Below, in pieces: positions 54,759 to 64,000 of a stretch of DNA of 64,000 nt. The first letter of the stretch is position 1; each line of letters opens with the position of its first letter. This DNA comes from Myxococcales bacterium. Its GTDB lineage: Bacteria; Myxococcota_A; Polyangia; Polyangiales; Polyangiaceae. Made by a program: the position numbers and the translations under genes. The notes under the pieces are model-generated. The model did not search any database. It was not told the DNA's origin and saw nothing but the letters and a program-made list of their open reading frames with translations. The stretch is from assembly GCA_016706225.1 (NCBI GenBank), contig JADJKB010000016.1:6996-70995 (forward strand), read 5' to 3'.

Positions 54759-56143
54759 GTGCGATGCGCGCGCTGTTTCGGTTTGGCGTGACGATGGCGT
54801 TGCCATTCGTCGCCGGGTGTTCCGGCGATGACTCGCACCCCGAGCGCGGCGCGCCGGCCTTGCCCACGCTCCAGAGGGTGCCGGACGAAAATTCCGACCC
54901 GAACGTGGTCGAGGTCACGATCCGCGCGAAGGAAGCCACGAAGCAGTACCCCGGCTCCAAGCCCTCCCAGGTGTGGACCTACGAGGGCACCGTTCCGGGA
55001 CCATTGCTCGAGGCCAAGGTAGGCGACCAGCTCGTCGTGCACTTTCACAACGAGCTACCCGAGTCCACCTCCATTCACTGGCATGGACTGAGGCTGCCCG
55101 CGAAGATGGACGGCACGATGGCGATGCAGTCGCCCATCGAGCCCGGCCAGAGCTTCGAGTACGCGTTCGAGCTGAAGGACGCAGGGTTCTTCTGGTTCCA
55201 CCCGCACGTGCGCTCCGACATTCAGATCGAGAAGGGCCTCTACGGAGCGCTGCTCGTGCGGGGCGCGGCGGAACCCGTCGTGGATCACGAGACCGTCATG
55301 GTGCTCGACGACGTCGACGTCCGTCCCGATGGAACCTTCCCCGAATACCTGGACGACGAGTCCAAGATGATGGGGCGCGAGGGGAACGTGCTCCTGATCA
55401 ATGGAGCCGCCCGGCCGGACATCGCGCTGACGTCCGGAGCGCTGGAGCGACTGCGCCTGGTCAACGTGGCGAACGGTCGTTTTTTCAAGCTCCGACTCGA
55501 GGGTCACACCTTTCACGTCATCGGGACCGACGGGGGTCTCGTGCCAGAACCGTGGGACACCGAGACGCTGCTCATGGCACCGGGAGAACGCTACGACGTC
55601 GTGCTGATCCCGACTGGGAAGCCTCGCGCGAGCTTCACGTTATGGAACGAACCCTACGCCCGCGGACATGGCTCGGGGAGTGCGGAGCCGATGCCGCTCG
55701 GCCGCGTGAGGTTGTCGGACGCGCCGGCGCTCACGGGTCGCGTGTTGCCTACCGCTTTTCCGGACATCGAGAAACTTCCGCCGGGGCTGGCGGACATGCC
55801 CATTGCGCTCGGGGAAGCGTTCGATGGGTCCGGGTCGCTGGTCTTCACCGTGAACGGGGGGACGTACCCCAACGTGCCGCCGCTCGTGGCCGAGAATGGC
55901 AGCGTGCACGTGCTGACCGTGAAGAACGAAAGCGACATGGATCACCCCTTTCACCTTCACGGCTTTTTCTTTCAACGCCTGGGCGAAGCCGGCAAACCCA
56001 AGAACAAGGACACGATCATCGTCAAGGCGCACGAGACGCTGGAGCTCGCTTCGCGCTTCGACGAGCCGGGCATGTGGATGTACCACTGTCACATTCTCGA
56101 GCACGCCGAGGGTGGCATGATGGGCGAGTTGCACGTTCAGTAG
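54755..56143 (+). CDS. multicopper oxidase (CueO/laccase-like)
   Basis: 462 residues. A lipoprotein-type signal (ALPFVAGCSGD) is followed by three cupredoxin domains. The copper ligands are all present: SIHWHGLRLP, FFWFHPHVRS, HPFHLHGFFF and MYHCHILEHAEGGMM (type 1 Cys, His and Met). It oxidises a substrate while reducing oxygen to water, and in copper resistance converts Cu(I) to less toxic Cu(II) in the periplasm. Cotranscribed with the Met-rich lipoprotein. The kinase/regulator operon follows. Confidence 0.93.
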   Translation: MSAMRALFRFGVTMALPFVAGCSGDDSHPERGAPALPTLQRVPDENSDPNVVEVTIRAKEATKQYPGSKPSQVWTYEGTVPGPLLEAKVGDQLVVHFHNELPESTSIHWHGLRLPAKMDGTMAMQSPIEPGQSFEYAFELKDAGFFWFHPHVRSDIQIEKGLYGALLVRGAAEPVVDHETVMVLDDVDVRPDGTFPEYLDDESKMMGREGNVLLINGAARPDIALTSGALERLRLVNVANGRFFKLRLEGHTFHVIGTDGGLVPEPWDTETLLMAPGERYDVVLIPTGKPRASFTLWNEPYARGHGSGSAEPMPLGRVRLSDAPALTGRVLPTAFPDIEKLPPGLADMPIALGEAFDGSGSLVFTVNGGTYPNVPPLVAENGSVHVLTVKNESDMDHPFHLHGFFFQRLGEAGKPKNKDTIIVKAHETLELASRFDEPGMWMYHCHILEHAEGGMMGELHVQ

Positions 56144-56250
56144 ACACGCTCTGCCGAAGGCAATCGCGCGTCCCGCTGCCACGCCAGGCGTCGTCGGCTG
56201 ACAGGCATGCGAAGTCGAGAGCGCGGGCCGCGGGAATCCAGGGAGGTTTC

Positions 56251-56266
56251 TGGTACCCTCTGTGCT
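56251..56266 (+). promoter_or_regulatory. possible sigma-54 promoter of the kinase/regulator operon
   Basis: TGGTACCCTCTGTGCT, GG-N10-GC. Predicted start about 56277. It suggests autoregulation, but no operator is visible nearby, and it overlaps the only in-frame GTG of the kinase. Confidence 0.6.
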
Positions 56267-57791
56267 GGCATGTCACCCAGAAACCAGCGCGCGAGCTTCT
56301 GACCCGTCGTCGCCGAGCACACGAGTCGCGGGGACATCGCCACCGCGTCGCATCGGCCGGCAGCTCTCAGCGGCGTTCTTCATAGTCTGGATCATCGCGG
56401 CGGGTCTCAGTGTCGTTCACCTGACCCTGCTGCGAAGGGTCAAGGCGGATCTGGAGCAGATGCGCGCGGACGAAATGGCGATTCGCGACAGCCTGGGTCT
56501 GGCCACTGCGATTCGCGAGCAGTACATCCACGTGGCTCACTGCATCGTGCACGGCGACTTGGATCACGTGCCACACTACGAACGCTGGGCAGCCAACGTC
56601 CGGCAGGCGACAGGGCTGCTGCGCGGCGCGGTCCCCGCGTCCCAGAACCACCGTGTCGAGGCCATTGGTGAAGCCAGTCGCAAGATGGATCAGGTCTTTC
56701 GTGGGGAGATCATGCCGGCGATCACCCGCCATGATCTCCAGGCCATCAAGCAGCCGCACGCCCGCATCGAGGCCTTGTCGATGACCGCTGCTGCCGAGGC
56801 CGATCTGGTGGCCCGCGGGGTCGAGGATTTGATGGCCGGTGCGCACAAAGACGCGATCGCCGCGGCACGCTCGGCCTGGTTAACAAGCATCACCGGCATG
56901 GTGTTGCTCGCGGTCGTGGCTGCGCTCTTGGCGCTCAACTTGCGCAAAGTGGTGCTGCGACCTCTCGCCACACTGACGGCCGCGGCGCAACGCTTGGGCA
57001 CCGGTGATCTCGACACGCGGGTCGGCCCGGTTGGTCGGGGGGAGCTCGCGCTCCTGTCCCAAGCCTTCGACCGGATGGCTGAACAGCTCAGAGCGCACCA
57101 AAAGAAACTGGTCGCCAACGAGCGCATGGCCGCAATTGGACAGCTCGCAGCGGGCGTGGCCCACGAGATCAACAACCCCATCGGGGTGATTCGTGGATAC
57201 GTCGCCACGATGTTGAAGGAGGCCGATGCCGAGCTGAAAGCAGAGCTCCGTATTTTGGACGAGGAGGCGGTCGCCTGCCAGCGCATCGCCGAGGACCTCC
57301 TGAGTTATGCGCGCTCGGGTGAGCTGATCGTCGAGCGCGCCCGAATGGACGACCTCGTTCGCCAGGCAGCGGAGCGGTTCGGAGCCAGTGCGGACGCCAA
57401 GGAGCGCACGATCCTCACTCAGGTCGAGCAGGCGGAGTGTGTGGTGGATGCGCTTAGAGTGCGTCAGGTCGTGCAGAACCTGCTGCGCAACGCCATCCAG
57501 GCCTCTGCGGAGAGCTCGACGGTCGAGGTGACGGGCGAGGCCATTTCTGGCGGTTATCGCCTCTCGGTATCCGATCGCGGTCCGGGGCTACCCGAGTCGC
57601 TGCGAGGGCGAGCCTTCGAGCCGTTCTTCAGCGGTCGCCGCGGGGGTTCGGGGCTCGGGCTGGCGGTTTGCAAGGGCATCGTCGAGGCGCATGACGGTAG
57701 CATCGAGCTTCAGGAGCGGAAGGGAGGAGGCACGCGGGTAGTGGTGACACTCCTCGATCGGCCGGAGCCAGTGGAGGCGAGCCATGGGTGA
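56262..57791 (+). CDS. membrane histidine kinase of the NtrB/ZraS type
   Basis: About 500 residues. Two membrane segments (LSAAFFIVWIIAAGLSVVHL and SITGMVLLAVVAALLALNLR) enclose a periplasmic helical sensor of about 150 residues. HAMP follows (RPLATLTAAAQRLGTGDLDT), then the H-box MAAIGQLAAGVAHEINNPIG, NLLRNAIQAS and VSDRGPGLPE, GSGLGLAVCKGI of the ATPase. The true start is unclear: the GTG at 56262 overlaps the promoter, and no other start codon lies in frame before the first helix. The ATG at 56270 is in another frame, so a frameshift near 56300 is possible. Confidence 0.87.
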   Translation: MLACHPETSARASDPSSPSTRVAGTSPPRRIGRQLSAAFFIVWIIAAGLSVVHLTLLRRVKADLEQMRADEMAIRDSLGLATAIREQYIHVAHCIVHGDLDHVPHYERWAANVRQATGLLRGAVPASQNHRVEAIGEASRKMDQVFRGEIMPAITRHDLQAIKQPHARIEALSMTAAAEADLVARGVEDLMAGAHKDAIAAARSAWLTSITGMVLLAVVAALLALNLRKVVLRPLATLTAAAQRLGTGDLDTRVGPVGRGELALLSQAFDRMAEQLRAHQKKLVANERMAAIGQLAAGVAHEINNPIGVIRGYVATMLKEADAELKAELRILDEEAVACQRIAEDLLSYARSGELIVERARMDDLVRQAAERFGASADAKERTILTQVEQAECVVDALRVRQVVQNLLRNAIQASAESSTVEVTGEAISGGYRLSVSDRGPGLPESLRGRAFEPFFSGRRGGSGLGLAVCKGIVEAHDGSIELQERKGGGTRVVVTLLDRPEPVEASHG

Positions 57792-59163
57792 GCACAGCGT
57801 CTTGGTGGTGGACGACCGGGCGAACATGCTGAGCTTGGCCAAGAAGGTGCTGGGCAAGGACGTGCGAGTGCTCACGGCCTCGGGCGGACGCGAGGCGCTC
57901 GAAGTGTTGAAAGCCCAGCCGGTTTCAGTCGTCGTGTGTGATCTGCGCATGCCGGACATGGAGGGCATCGAAGTACTGCGTGAGTGCAAGCGGTTGCGCC
58001 CGAACACCGAGTTCATCCTGATGACGGCGTACGCCTCCGTCGCGACCGCCGTGGAAGCGCTGAGACTTGGTGCGTACGACTACATCACCAAGCCGTTCGA
58101 TCCCGATCAGCTGCGTGGAGTCGTGCTCAGCGCCGTGGGGCGCTCGGCGCCCGCGAGTGAACCGAATGGCGACGACCCCACTCCCAAAGAACTGCTGCCG
58201 GGTCTCGTCGGCCGCTCGCCACCGATGCGGGAGCTAGCGGCTCAGGTGGTGCGGTACGCGGCCAGCGACGCGACCGCGCTGGTGATCGGGGAGACCGGCA
58301 CCGGCAAAGAGCGCATTGCGCGGGCCCTCCACACCCAGGGCGACCGGGCGTCGCAGCGCTTCGTGGCGGTCAACTGCGCGGCCATCCCCGCGGAGCTGCT
58401 CGAGAGTGAGCTCTTCGGCTACGCGAAAGGTGCATTCAGCGGCGCGTCCCGCGATCGCGGAGGGCTGTTCGAAGAGGCGAACCATGGGACTTTGTTCCTC
58501 GACGAGATCGGCGAGCTCCGCCTGTCGCTGCAGGCCAAGCTCACCCGGGCGATCGAAGAGAAGGCCGTGCGCCGCCTGGGTGAGTCCCGCGAGCGCAGCG
58601 TGGACGTGCGCCTGGTCGCGGCGACGCATCGTGATCTGGAGGCCATGGTCAAGGCCGGCACCTTCCGCGAAGATCTCTGGTATCGCCTCAACGTGGCACG
58701 GGTTTCGGTGCCACCGCTCCGGGAGCGGAAGGACGACATCCCGCTGCTCTCTCGCCACTTTCTGCGCGAACGCGCCGCGTCGATTTCGGACCGCCGCATC
58801 GAAGGCTTCAGTGACGAAGCGTTGGCCCGGCTCAGCGCCTACGACTGGCCCGGCAACGTGCGCCAGCTCCGCTCTGCGGTCGAACGCGCGTATCTACTCG
58901 CCCCGGGCGACACCGTCAATGTGAGTGATCTTCCCGATGAGCTGCTCCAGCGCCGAGCGCCGAGCGGTGGGAGCGAGCTGGCTAATCTCACCTGGCAAGC
59001 GGCGCTCGAGCACGCACGCGAGGAGGCCGCGCAGCTCTACCTCAGCGCCGTCATGGAGCGCTTCGACGGGCGCGTCGCGGACGCCGCGGCCCACGCGGGC
59101 ATCGAGCGGGAGAGCTTCTACCGTCTGCTCCGGCGCTACGGGGTTCGATCGGAAGGGGGCTGA
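57784..59163 (+). CDS. NtrC-family sigma-54 activator (response regulator)
   Basis: 459 residues, overlapping the kinase by 8 bases. The receiver domain has VLVVDDRAN and the phospho-acceptor Asp 53 (VCDLRMPDMEG), and K103 in ITKPFD. The AAA+ domain has Walker A GETGTGKE at 169-176, the sigma-54-contact loop GAFSGA at 216-221 (the usual Thr is Ser), Walker B GTLFLDEIGEL and the sensor/arginine-finger stretch FREDLWYRLNVARVSVPPLR. The C-terminal Fis-type HTH is GRVADAAAHAGIERESFYRL. It should activate sigma-54 promoters, and it is the best candidate to bind the 17-bp operators of this window. Confidence 0.95.
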   Translation: MGEHSVLVVDDRANMLSLAKKVLGKDVRVLTASGGREALEVLKAQPVSVVVCDLRMPDMEGIEVLRECKRLRPNTEFILMTAYASVATAVEALRLGAYDYITKPFDPDQLRGVVLSAVGRSAPASEPNGDDPTPKELLPGLVGRSPPMRELAAQVVRYAASDATALVIGETGTGKERIARALHTQGDRASQRFVAVNCAAIPAELLESELFGYAKGAFSGASRDRGGLFEEANHGTLFLDEIGELRLSLQAKLTRAIEEKAVRRLGESRERSVDVRLVAATHRDLEAMVKAGTFREDLWYRLNVARVSVPPLRERKDDIPLLSRHFLRERAASISDRRIEGFSDEALARLSAYDWPGNVRQLRSAVERAYLLAPGDTVNVSDLPDELLQRRAPSGGSELANLTWQAALEHAREEAAQLYLSAVMERFDGRVADAAAHAGIERESFYRLLRRYGVRSEGG

Positions 59164-59181
59164 CGCGCCCCAACGCGCAGC

Positions 59182-59198
59182 GTGACCGAGTCGGTCAC
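59182..59198. promoter_or_regulatory. 17-bp operator palindrome, perfect match
   Basis: GTGACCGAGTCGGTCAC, 75 bp upstream of the sigma-54 promoter at 59272, directly after the regulator gene. Confidence 0.87.
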
Positions 59199-59271
59199 GC
59201 CGGGCCGCGGGACGCCGCTGCTTGTGGGTTTCTCACGGGGAAAATCGCTGATTTCCACAGTGAAGAGGCCG

Positions 59272-59287
59272 CGGCACGCGACGTGCA
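59272..59287 (+). promoter_or_regulatory. sigma-54 promoter of the cupredoxin gene
   Basis: CGGCACGCGACGTGCA, GG-N10-GC. Predicted start about 59298, two bases before the ATG at 59300. Confidence 0.85.
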
Positions 59288-59299
59288 ATTCGTCGCGCC

Positions 59300-59686
59300 A
59301 TGAAATGCCTCAGCCTGTCCCTCGCCCTGTCCCTATCCCTTCTGACGGCCTGCGAGTCCCCCGGAACCGCGGCATCCGGCTCCGGCACTCCGGCCGCGCC
59401 CACCACTCCGGCCGCCACAGCGGCGCGCGTGATCGACATTCAGGTCGGCAGCGACGGGTTCACCCCGAGCAACATCGCGCTGAATGCCCACGAGAAAGCC
59501 ACGCTCCGCTTCACCCGTGTGTCGGACGAGACCTGCGCCAAGAAGGTCGTTTTTCCGGAGCTGAAGCTGGAGAAGGACCTGCCGCTGAAACAAGCCGTCG
59601 AGGTCAGCGTTCCGACCGATTCGGCGCGAACGCTGGCGTTCCAGTGTGGCATGGGGATGTTCAAATCGTCAGTCGTGATCAACTGA
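59300..59686 (+). CDS. cupredoxin-like lipoprotein
   Basis: 128 residues. MKCLSLSLALSLSLLTACES is a lipoprotein signal. The domain reads GSDGFTPSNIALNAHEKATL, TRVSDETCAKKVVFPELKLE and TLAFQCGMGMFKSSVVIN. This is the Cupredoxin_1 fold, with the Cys-x-Met-x-Met motif near the end as in copper-binding CopC/CusF-like partners. Predicted role: periplasmic copper carrier. It lies between the activator and the copper ATPase. Confidence 0.85.
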   Translation: MKCLSLSLALSLSLLTACESPGTAASGSGTPAAPTTPAATAARVIDIQVGSDGFTPSNIALNAHEKATLRFTRVSDETCAKKVVFPELKLEKDLPLKQAVEVSVPTDSARTLAFQCGMGMFKSSVVIN

Positions 59687-59714
59687 GCTCGTACCCGGAA
59701 AGGACCACCCACAA

Positions 59715-60029
59715 ATGTCGAAGCTCGGATTTTTCACGTACGTTCTGTCGGGCACGGCGCTGTTCGTCGTCCTCGGCTGTGAGGTCGATGCATCGCCGAG
59801 CACGGCCGTCACGCCGATCCCCAGCGCCGAACCGACGCCAACGCCGCCACCGGCCGCTCGGGCGGACACCCGGAATGAAAGCCCAGCGCCGAGGGCGCCC
59901 GCGCCAGCGGACCCCGCACTGGCTCCTGCAGCGCCGGGCGCGTGCTGCGGCTCCTCCATGTGCCAGCGGGTTCCCGGAGGTTGTGGATGCCGTTCGAAGG
60001 GCAATCCCAGCGCTAACTGCGGCGGTTGA
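59715..60029 (+). CDS. Pro/Ala-rich lipoprotein with Cys cluster
   Basis: 104 residues: MSKLGFFTYVLSGTALFVVL then GCEVDAS (lipobox Cys). A Pro/Ala-rich spacer leads to ACCGSSMCQRVPGGCGCRSK, a Cys cluster that can bind metal. Cotranscribed with the cupredoxin, 28 bases downstream. Confidence 0.75.
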   Translation: MSKLGFFTYVLSGTALFVVLGCEVDASPSTAVTPIPSAEPTPTPPPAARADTRNESPAPRAPAPADPALAPAAPGACCGSSMCQRVPGGCGCRSKGNPSANCGG

Positions 60030-60046
60030 GCCCCGCGTCGAACTTC

Positions 60047-60083
60047 GTGTCCCCAACGGTCACGCTGTGACTCACACGGTCAC
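60047..60083. promoter_or_regulatory. tandem operator palindromes upstream of the copper ATPase
   Basis: GTGTCCCCAACGGTCAC (60047-60063) and GTGACTCACACGGTCAC (60067-60083), 20 bp apart. No clear -24/-12 box lies between them and the ATG at 60123 (TTGGCGCACC at 60098-60107 is the nearest half). Confidence 0.75.
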
Positions 60084-60122
60084 AAGTACTCCGCGACCGA
60101 TTGGCGCACCCTCCGAGGAACC

Positions 60123-62468
<2,346 letters not shown>

Positions 62469-62484
62469 GGTCTGTTTTGGCGCC

Positions 62485-62800
62485 TCACAGCGAGCTGATC
62501 ACCGGCAGGCTGAAATGCCCCGAGGTGCTGCGGCGGTTTTCCGACCGGGAGAACGTCACCGTCGTGGGGCCGGCAACGCCCGTCGCGTCGCGGTAACCCG
62601 TGCCGCCGTTGGCCGCGACGCCGTAGTTGAACGACGGCTGCAGCGCGACGCCGGAGAGCTTCGACTGGACCGAATCGGCGGTGTCGCCTTTGTTGGTCAG
62701 TTCTTATTCGTAGGTGAACGCCCGGCAAGCGACCGCGGAGAAGCTGATCTCGACGCCGTCGACTATGGTGGACGGACCCACTGCATAAGTCCAGACCCGG
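62485..62800 (-). pseudogene. possible remnant of an unidentified secreted protein
   Basis: One minus-strand frame reads IVDGVEISFSAVACRAFTYE, then TAA, then ELTNKGDTADSVQSKLSGVA, NGGTGYRDATGVAGPTTVTF and STSGHFSLPVISSL to the stop at 62485. The sequence is coherent around the in-frame TAA, but I find no start and no family. It may be a degraded gene, or a gene with a sequence error. Confidence 0.35.
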
Positions 62801-63175
62801 CGGCACCGTGCCGTCGCGCAACAGAAGTGTTTCGCTCGCCTTCTTCTCGCATAGGGACGCGCTCCGGCCGCGCGATCAACGTCGACTTGTCAGACTCCGC
62901 GCTCGAGCACGCAGGGAGCGCATCCGGCGCGGGGGCTGGTGGACTGCCGAGATCGTACGTTTCGGGTGCTGCTAACCACGAGTTTCCAGCCAGTGTCGAG
63001 GTGATCCTGCCAACCCCGCAGGCCGTTGAGTCCCGGCGCGCCATCGCGTGATGTCTCAGACGTTGTCCGCCGCGCATGGCGATGGCTGAACGATACGAGA
63101 TGTGGCCCGGCATTCGCTCCCGGGAGGGCTGGACTCTCGGGCTCTCCCTCTGACGGACGCGGGCCGCGCTTGCGA
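62801..63175. other. stretch without a recognisable gene
   Basis: Open frames here are Arg/Pro/Ser-rich shadows with no signal, domain or ribosome site. No operator or promoter is recognised. Confidence 0.5.
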
Positions 63176-63616
63176 TCACTCCGACACTTCACAATCCATG
63201 TCCGTCAGCGAAAGATCGATGGCGCTCAGCAAGTGCCGCATGTTCTCGAGGTATTGTCCGCAACTCGCCCGGGCCGATTCCACGTCATCTGTTGCGAGCA
63301 CCGTTTGGGTGTGCGCGTCGATTTCTTCGTTCGCGATTGCCATCGAATTGTGCATCGTCGCCTCCCCGAGTTCCGTACAGTGCTTCGCGCCCGCTCCCAC
63401 CCGATTCAGAAAAGCGTCCAGCTTCTGCTCGTGTGGCGCGATATCGGCCTGGACGGAGGCGAGGGAGGTGGCGGCAATGACCAGTCCGTGATGCCTCGAA
63501 AGCTCGGCTCGCGCCTCGGAAACGTCGCCGTGCAGCTCTTCGTGCATCACATCGGAGCACGCAAACGATAGCGTGGCGACAAACAGCAATGCAGCGCCGT
63601 GATTCGATTTGAACAT
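63176..63616 (-). CDS. lipoprotein of unknown function
   Basis: 146 residues. MFKSNHGAALLFVATLSFAC then SDVMHEELHG is a lipoprotein signal. The mature part is helical with several Glu/His (EARAELSRHHGLVIAAT, HEQKLDAFLNRVGAGAKHC, CGQYLENMRHLLSAIDLSL), like a four-helix periplasmic metal-binding protein, although that is inference. The start is set by a sigma-54 promoter two bases upstream, not by the in-frame start at 63835. Confidence 0.75.
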   Translation of the reverse strand: MFKSNHGAALLFVATLSFACSDVMHEELHGDVSEARAELSRHHGLVIAATSLASVQADIAPHEQKLDAFLNRVGAGAKHCTELGEATMHNSMAIANEEIDAHTQTVLATDDVESARASCGQYLENMRHLLSAIDLSLTDMDCEVSE

Positions 63617-63628
63617 CGACAATGGACA

Positions 63629-63644
63629 AGCACACCGCATGCCG
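63629..63644 (-). promoter_or_regulatory. sigma-54 promoter of the lipoprotein at 63616
   Basis: On the minus strand CGGCATGCGGTGTGCT, GG-N10-GC. Predicted start about 63618, two bases before the ATG. Confidence 0.75.
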
Positions 63645-63874
63645 CGCCCGGCAGCGCGCCTGCGGGGGACCGTCTGTCCCGGTTCATCGACCTTTCCCAG
63701 GGAGAAATGACGCCTCTTTCGAGCCCGGCGACGTCGCCGACGCGGGCGAATGACCGCTCGAAGCGGCTCGGCGCGCGCGCGTTCCGCTGCCGTGCGTGCG
63801 AAAGCGACGCTTGCGCCGGGATCCGGGCGGACCACGGTTTCGCCATCGTGGTCGCGACGCGCCCTGCGGTCGGG

Positions 63875-64000
63875 TCACGCTGCTTCGCTGAGCTCGATGA
63901 CAGGAAGCTCGCGATAGCCATCGACGTAGCTGACGACCAGCTCGAGCTTGCCGAGCGAGCGCCGCGGCTCGGGCGACGCCCCCTCCCCCGGCCCGGCTTT
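63875..64000 (-). CDS. C-terminal end of an unidentified protein (runs off the right edge)
   Basis: The last 41 codons of a minus-strand gene: PRRSLGKLELVVSYVDGYRE then LPVIELSEAA and TGA. The stop lies inside a GGTCAC half-operator. Too short to assign a family. Confidence 0.45.
   Translation of the reverse strand, partial: KAGPGEGASPEPRRSLGKLELVVSYVDGYRELPVIELSEAA

Overview
The window is a GC-rich piece of a bacterial chromosome. Lipoproteins with Gly/Ala/Thr-rich spacers, class III cyclase and NtrC-family genes and many sigma-54 promoters point to a Myxococcota-like delta-proteobacterium, probably Polyangiales. That is an inference from style, since no ribosomal or marker gene is present. 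I see no rRNA, tRNA, CRISPR array, insertion sequence or replication origin.

Layout. 1-3.2 kb: end of a heavy-metal RND efflux operon (TolC, membrane fusion protein, CusA-like pump running off the left edge). 3.3-14 kb: envelope and stress genes, including a barrel protein, a DUF882 protein, a calcium-type protein-arginine deiminase with a HEAT-repeat partner, Cys-rich lipoproteins, a cyclopropane fatty acid synthase and a beta-CASP nuclease. 14-20.6 kb: DUF2231 protein, an APC-permease remnant, a geranylgeranyl-reductase-like flavoprotein, a LemA/TPM cluster, a universal stress protein and small proteins. 20.6-33 kb: a one-directional block of membrane proteins, MFS transporter, CopB-type ATPase, YHS protein, phosphoketolase, GH130 enzyme and type II GAPDH, with several decayed remnants. 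33-42 kb: lipoproteins and a second complete RND efflux operon. 42-50 kb: small stress-type genes, a second copy of the flavoprotein, propeller lipoprotein, cyclase-YHS fusion and a broken PepSY gene. 50-64 kb: metal-binding lipoprotein, a 1.2 kb poly-G artefact that destroys two genes, a ferritin-like protein, multicopper oxidase, a histidine kinase/NtrC-type regulator pair, a cupredoxin and a CopA-type ATPase.

The main discovery is a regulon written into the non-coding DNA. About two dozen copies of a 17-bp palindrome, consensus GTGACC-N5-GGTCAC, lie between genes, often as tandem pairs about 20 bp apart. Around them lie at least 22 sigma-54 (-24/-12) promoters of the form YGGYAY-N5-KTGCW. 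The 6-5-6 geometry equals that of NtrC-family operators. The kinase/regulator pair at 56.2-59.2 kb, whose regulator carries the sigma-54-contact loop, is the natural candidate to bind them. In nine genes the predicted transcription start falls 2-3 nt before the start codon, so those mRNAs should be almost leaderless. The likely targets are copper and heavy-metal efflux, periplasmic copper oxidation, envelope lipid modification, protein deimination and many small lipoproteins or membrane proteins, which suggests a metal or envelope stress response. The 20.6-33 kb block lacks these sites and looks like a separate unit.

Quality warning. At least 15 genes carry single-base frameshifts, several in homopolymers, and three have in-frame stop codons. 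Together with the poly-G block this suggests an imperfect consensus sequence, so frameshifted genes are described as intact genes with errors unless they are also truncated.
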